A program made the position numbers and the translations under genes. From Methylocystaceae bacterium (GTDB taxonomy: Bacteria; Pseudomonadota; Alphaproteobacteria; Rhizobiales; Beijerinckiaceae), in assembly GCA_003152255.1 (NCBI GenBank), contig PLZT01000254.1, forward strand, positions 1-7,762: DNA of 7,762 nucleotides. The letters are read 5' to 3'. This document shows positions 6,524 through 7,762 of the stretch, one piece after another; within the stretch, counting starts at the first letter, position 1; each line of letters opens with the position of its first letter. The notes below the pieces were generated by a model that saw nothing but the letters and a program-made list of their open reading frames with translations, ran no database searches and was not told the DNA's origin.

Positions 6524-6602
6524 AAAATATGAGTTACTTAGGACCCCTCCCGCGGGGCCGGGCGCGGGGCTTGCTCCATCTGGCGAGACTGGAAGGCGCG
6601 GC

Positions 6603-6631
6603 TCGACAGCCCCTTCGCGCCGTCCTATATG
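6603..6631 (+). promoter_or_regulatory. Sigma70-type promoter of the GYF_2-RDD gene
   Basis: TCGACA (6603-6608) and TATATG (6626-6631) are 17 bp apart. Transcription would begin around 6638, giving a leader of about 145 nt before GTG 6784. That leader contains an 11-codon open frame (ATG 6648 to TGA 6683). Confidence 0.5.
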
Positions 6632-6770
6632 CTGCGAGGCCGCGCTCATGAAGCTGTCGGCCGCGAAACATAATCCGCCTTGAAGAGCCATCGGTTCGGA
6701 TCGAGCCACGCGATCCGGAAAGGTTGCTCGTTACCGACAATCGCGTCTCGCCATTTCGGCGCGACGGATC

Positions 6771-6777
6771 GGAGAAG
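6771..6777 (+). promoter_or_regulatory. Ribosome binding site deciding the GTG start
   Basis: GGAGAAG lies 6 bases before GTG 6784. It is the best Shine-Dalgarno in this stretch and argues against the in-frame TTG at 6724. Confidence 0.75.
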
Positions 6778-6783
6778 CGCTCA

Positions 6784-7503
6784 GTGCCCGAATTTCCCGG
6801 TCTCGGCCAGAACCCGCCGTCGCCAGACGATCCGCTGGAGCGGCTCTATTATCTGCACGACGGCATGGGCGTCATCGGCCCGATAAAAGGGCTTAAGCTC
6901 AAAGAAATGATCGAGAGCGGGGCGGTCGGACGCGGCTCGAACCTCAATCTGGTCGGCGCGCCAAACTGGACGCCGATAATGGAATTCACGCCTTTCCCGC
7001 GCTACTTCAAGTCGGGCGAAGCCGGTCCCGACTACGGCGCGCCGCGACCCGCCGCGGCGCCCGGGCCGGGAAATTTCGCCAGTTTCTGGATCCGATTGGG
7101 CGCGCATATTATTGACAACGTGCTGACCCTGTTGCTGCTGACCGTCGCGGCGCTGATTTTCTCCATCGTGATCGTGGCGATCCACGGGGATGGCGCCGAG
7201 GAGTGGGCGCGCGCCAATGCGAATATCATCGGCGTCATCGAATTCGTCCCCATCATCGCCTATTACGCTTATTTTTCCGCCGGCCCCTGGCAGGCGACGC
7301 CGGGCAAGCGAATCTGCGGGATTTATGTGATCAGAACCAATGGCGCGCGCCTCGACGCGTCGTTCGGGGCGCTGCGCTATTTAACTTATTTTCTCTCGGC
7401 CCTGCCTCTGGGCCTGGGCTTTCTGATGCCGCTTTGGACCAAGGAGCGCAAAGCCTTGCACGACATTATCTGCGGGACCCGCGTCGTTTACGGCAGGCTG
7501 TAG
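6784..7503 (+). CDS. GYF_2-RDD family inner-membrane protein
   Basis: Protein of 239 aa joining two known modules. Residues 21-66 match a GYF_2 (DUF4339-like) domain: LYYLHDGMGVIGPIKG, a helix LKEMIESGAV and the closing W62 in PNWTPI; such domains are thought to bind proline-rich peptides. A Pro/Gly/Ala-rich linker (80-96) follows. Residues 99-236 form an RDD domain: R104 and D111 in FWIRLGAHIID, membrane segments at about 109-133, 148-165 and 199-217, the loop PGKRICGIYVI (173-183) and D227 in ALHDIICGTRVVY. RDD proteins are small multi-span membrane proteins; a few are linked to ion transport, and most have no assigned role. The GTG start is set by the strong ribosome binding site. It has its own promoter and is followed by dnaE after 50 bp. 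Function remains unknown beyond a membrane protein with a cytosolic interaction domain. Confidence 0.87.
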   Translation: MPEFPGLGQNPPSPDDPLERLYYLHDGMGVIGPIKGLKLKEMIESGAVGRGSNLNLVGAPNWTPIMEFTPFPRYFKSGEAGPDYGAPRPAAAPGPGNFASFWIRLGAHIIDNVLTLLLLTVAALIFSIVIVAIHGDGAEEWARANANIIGVIEFVPIIAYYAYFSAGPWQATPGKRICGIYVIRTNGARLDASFGALRYLTYFLSALPLGLGFLMPLWTKERKALHDIICGTRVVYGRL

Positions 7504-7541
7504 CAAACGAACCGGACTCGCGAAGCGCGCATCACTCGCGT

Positions 7542-7547
7542 TAATAT
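7542..7547 (+). promoter_or_regulatory. Possible -10 element giving a leaderless dnaE mRNA
   Basis: TAATAT (five of six matches to consensus) ends 6 bp before the A of ATG 7554, so transcription would start at about the start codon. No ribosome binding site is seen before dnaE, which supports a leaderless message, but the -35 region (around 7518-7524) is poor. Confidence 0.35.
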
Positions 7548-7553
7548 GGGCGC

Positions 7554-7762
7554 ATGATCGCGGACCCCGGCTTCATCCATCTTCACGCCCACACCGCCTT
7601 TTCGCTGCGCGAGGGCGCGTTGACGCTCGGCCGGCTCATTCAGCTGGCCGAAAAGGACGCGCAGCCCGCGCTCGCCGTGACGGACACCAATAATCTGTTC
7701 GCGGCGCTGGAGTTTTCGGAGAAAGCCGAGAAGGTCGGCGTGCAGGCGATTCCCGGCGTGCA
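7554..7762 (+). CDS. dnaE: DNA polymerase III alpha subunit, N-terminal part (PHP domain), 3' end beyond the window
   Basis: Catalytic subunit of the replicative polymerase; only the first 69 codons are in the window. FIHLHAHTAFSLREGAL (7-23) is the opening of the PHP domain, with H9, H11 and H13 at the first metal-binding motif, followed by LAEKDAQPALAVTDTNNLFAALEF and GVQAIPGV, all matching DnaE1-type alpha subunits. E. coli DnaE has Arg where this protein has H11, so the metal-site motif is better kept here. ATG 7554 puts the same number of residues before the PHP start as in E. coli. The upstream ATG at 7546 gives only Met-Gly-Ala and a stop that overlaps this start as ATGA. DnaE2 (ImuC-type) is a less likely alternative that the fragment cannot fully exclude. 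Confidence 0.9.
   Translation, partial: MIADPGFIHLHAHTAFSLREGALTLGRLIQLAEKDAQPALAVTDTNNLFAALEFSEKAEKVGVQAIPGV

Larger units (their letters stand above)
6294..6783. other. 490-bp gene-poor interval between phasin and RDD genes
   Basis: No reading frame here has both a credible start signal and a recognisable product. The interval holds the phasin 3' region, a perfect hairpin (6424-6460), an AT-rich island with a palindrome (6511-6540) set in very GC-rich flanks, a stretch whose ends can pair (AGCAAG 6489-6494 with CTTGCT 6570-6575), and a promoter for the downstream gene (6603-6631). A small RNA in 6461-6600 is possible but unproven. Confidence 0.5.

Noticed and set aside
6456..6683. 75-codon plus-strand frame in the gene-poor interval
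   Set aside because: It starts inside the hairpin, is Pro/Arg/Gly-rich, has no credible start signal and crosses the predicted promoter at 6603-6631.

Overview
The window is GC-rich chromosomal DNA with the gene content of an alphaproteobacterium, most likely a member of the Hyphomicrobiales (Rhizobiales). The evidence is an AapJ-type general amino-acid binding protein divergent from a cystathionine beta-lyase, an alphaproteobacterial VWA/J-domain gene pair, a small Phasin_2-type phasin, and a DnaE whose PHP domain begins with an HLHxH motif. A finer placement (for example near Methylocystaceae or Beijerinckiaceae) is only an impression. I see no insertion sequences, prophage genes, CRISPR arrays, tRNAs or rRNAs; this looks like ordinary core and near-core chromosome.

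Layout. (1) 1-1101, minus: 5'-complete, 3'-truncated metC. It has no stop inside the window because it runs off the left edge. (2) 1184-2224, plus: an orphan AapJ-like periplasmic binding protein, divergent from metC across 82 bp, with no permease or ATPase genes after it. (3) 2366-3076 and 3183-3908, plus: a VWA-like protein and a membrane-anchored protein with a C-terminal J domain, followed by a short intrinsic terminator that also works in the opposite direction. (4) 4008-5678, minus: a penicillin-binding-protein-type D-Ala-D-Ala carboxypeptidase with a histidine-rich N-terminal segment and a C-terminal SPOR domain. (5) 5955-6293, plus: a phasin behind a good sigma70-type promoter that carries TTGC-N3-GCAA and a second inverted repeat, plausibly a PhaR operator. 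(6) 6294-6783: 490 bp without a convincing gene, holding a perfect 14-bp-stem hairpin, an AT-rich island with a palindrome, and a promoter for the next gene. (7) 6784-7503, plus: a GYF_2-RDD membrane protein starting at GTG behind a strong ribosome binding site. (8) 7554 to the right edge, plus: the N-terminal 69 codons of dnaE, possibly made from a leaderless mRNA.

The genes do not form one pathway. They touch methionine biosynthesis, amino-acid uptake, an uncharacterised envelope-associated chaperone module, septal peptidoglycan remodelling, polyhydroxyalkanoate granules and DNA replication. The least understood part is the VWA/J-domain pair. The most testable regulatory prediction is the phasin promoter. 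I did not find a clearly undescribed system.
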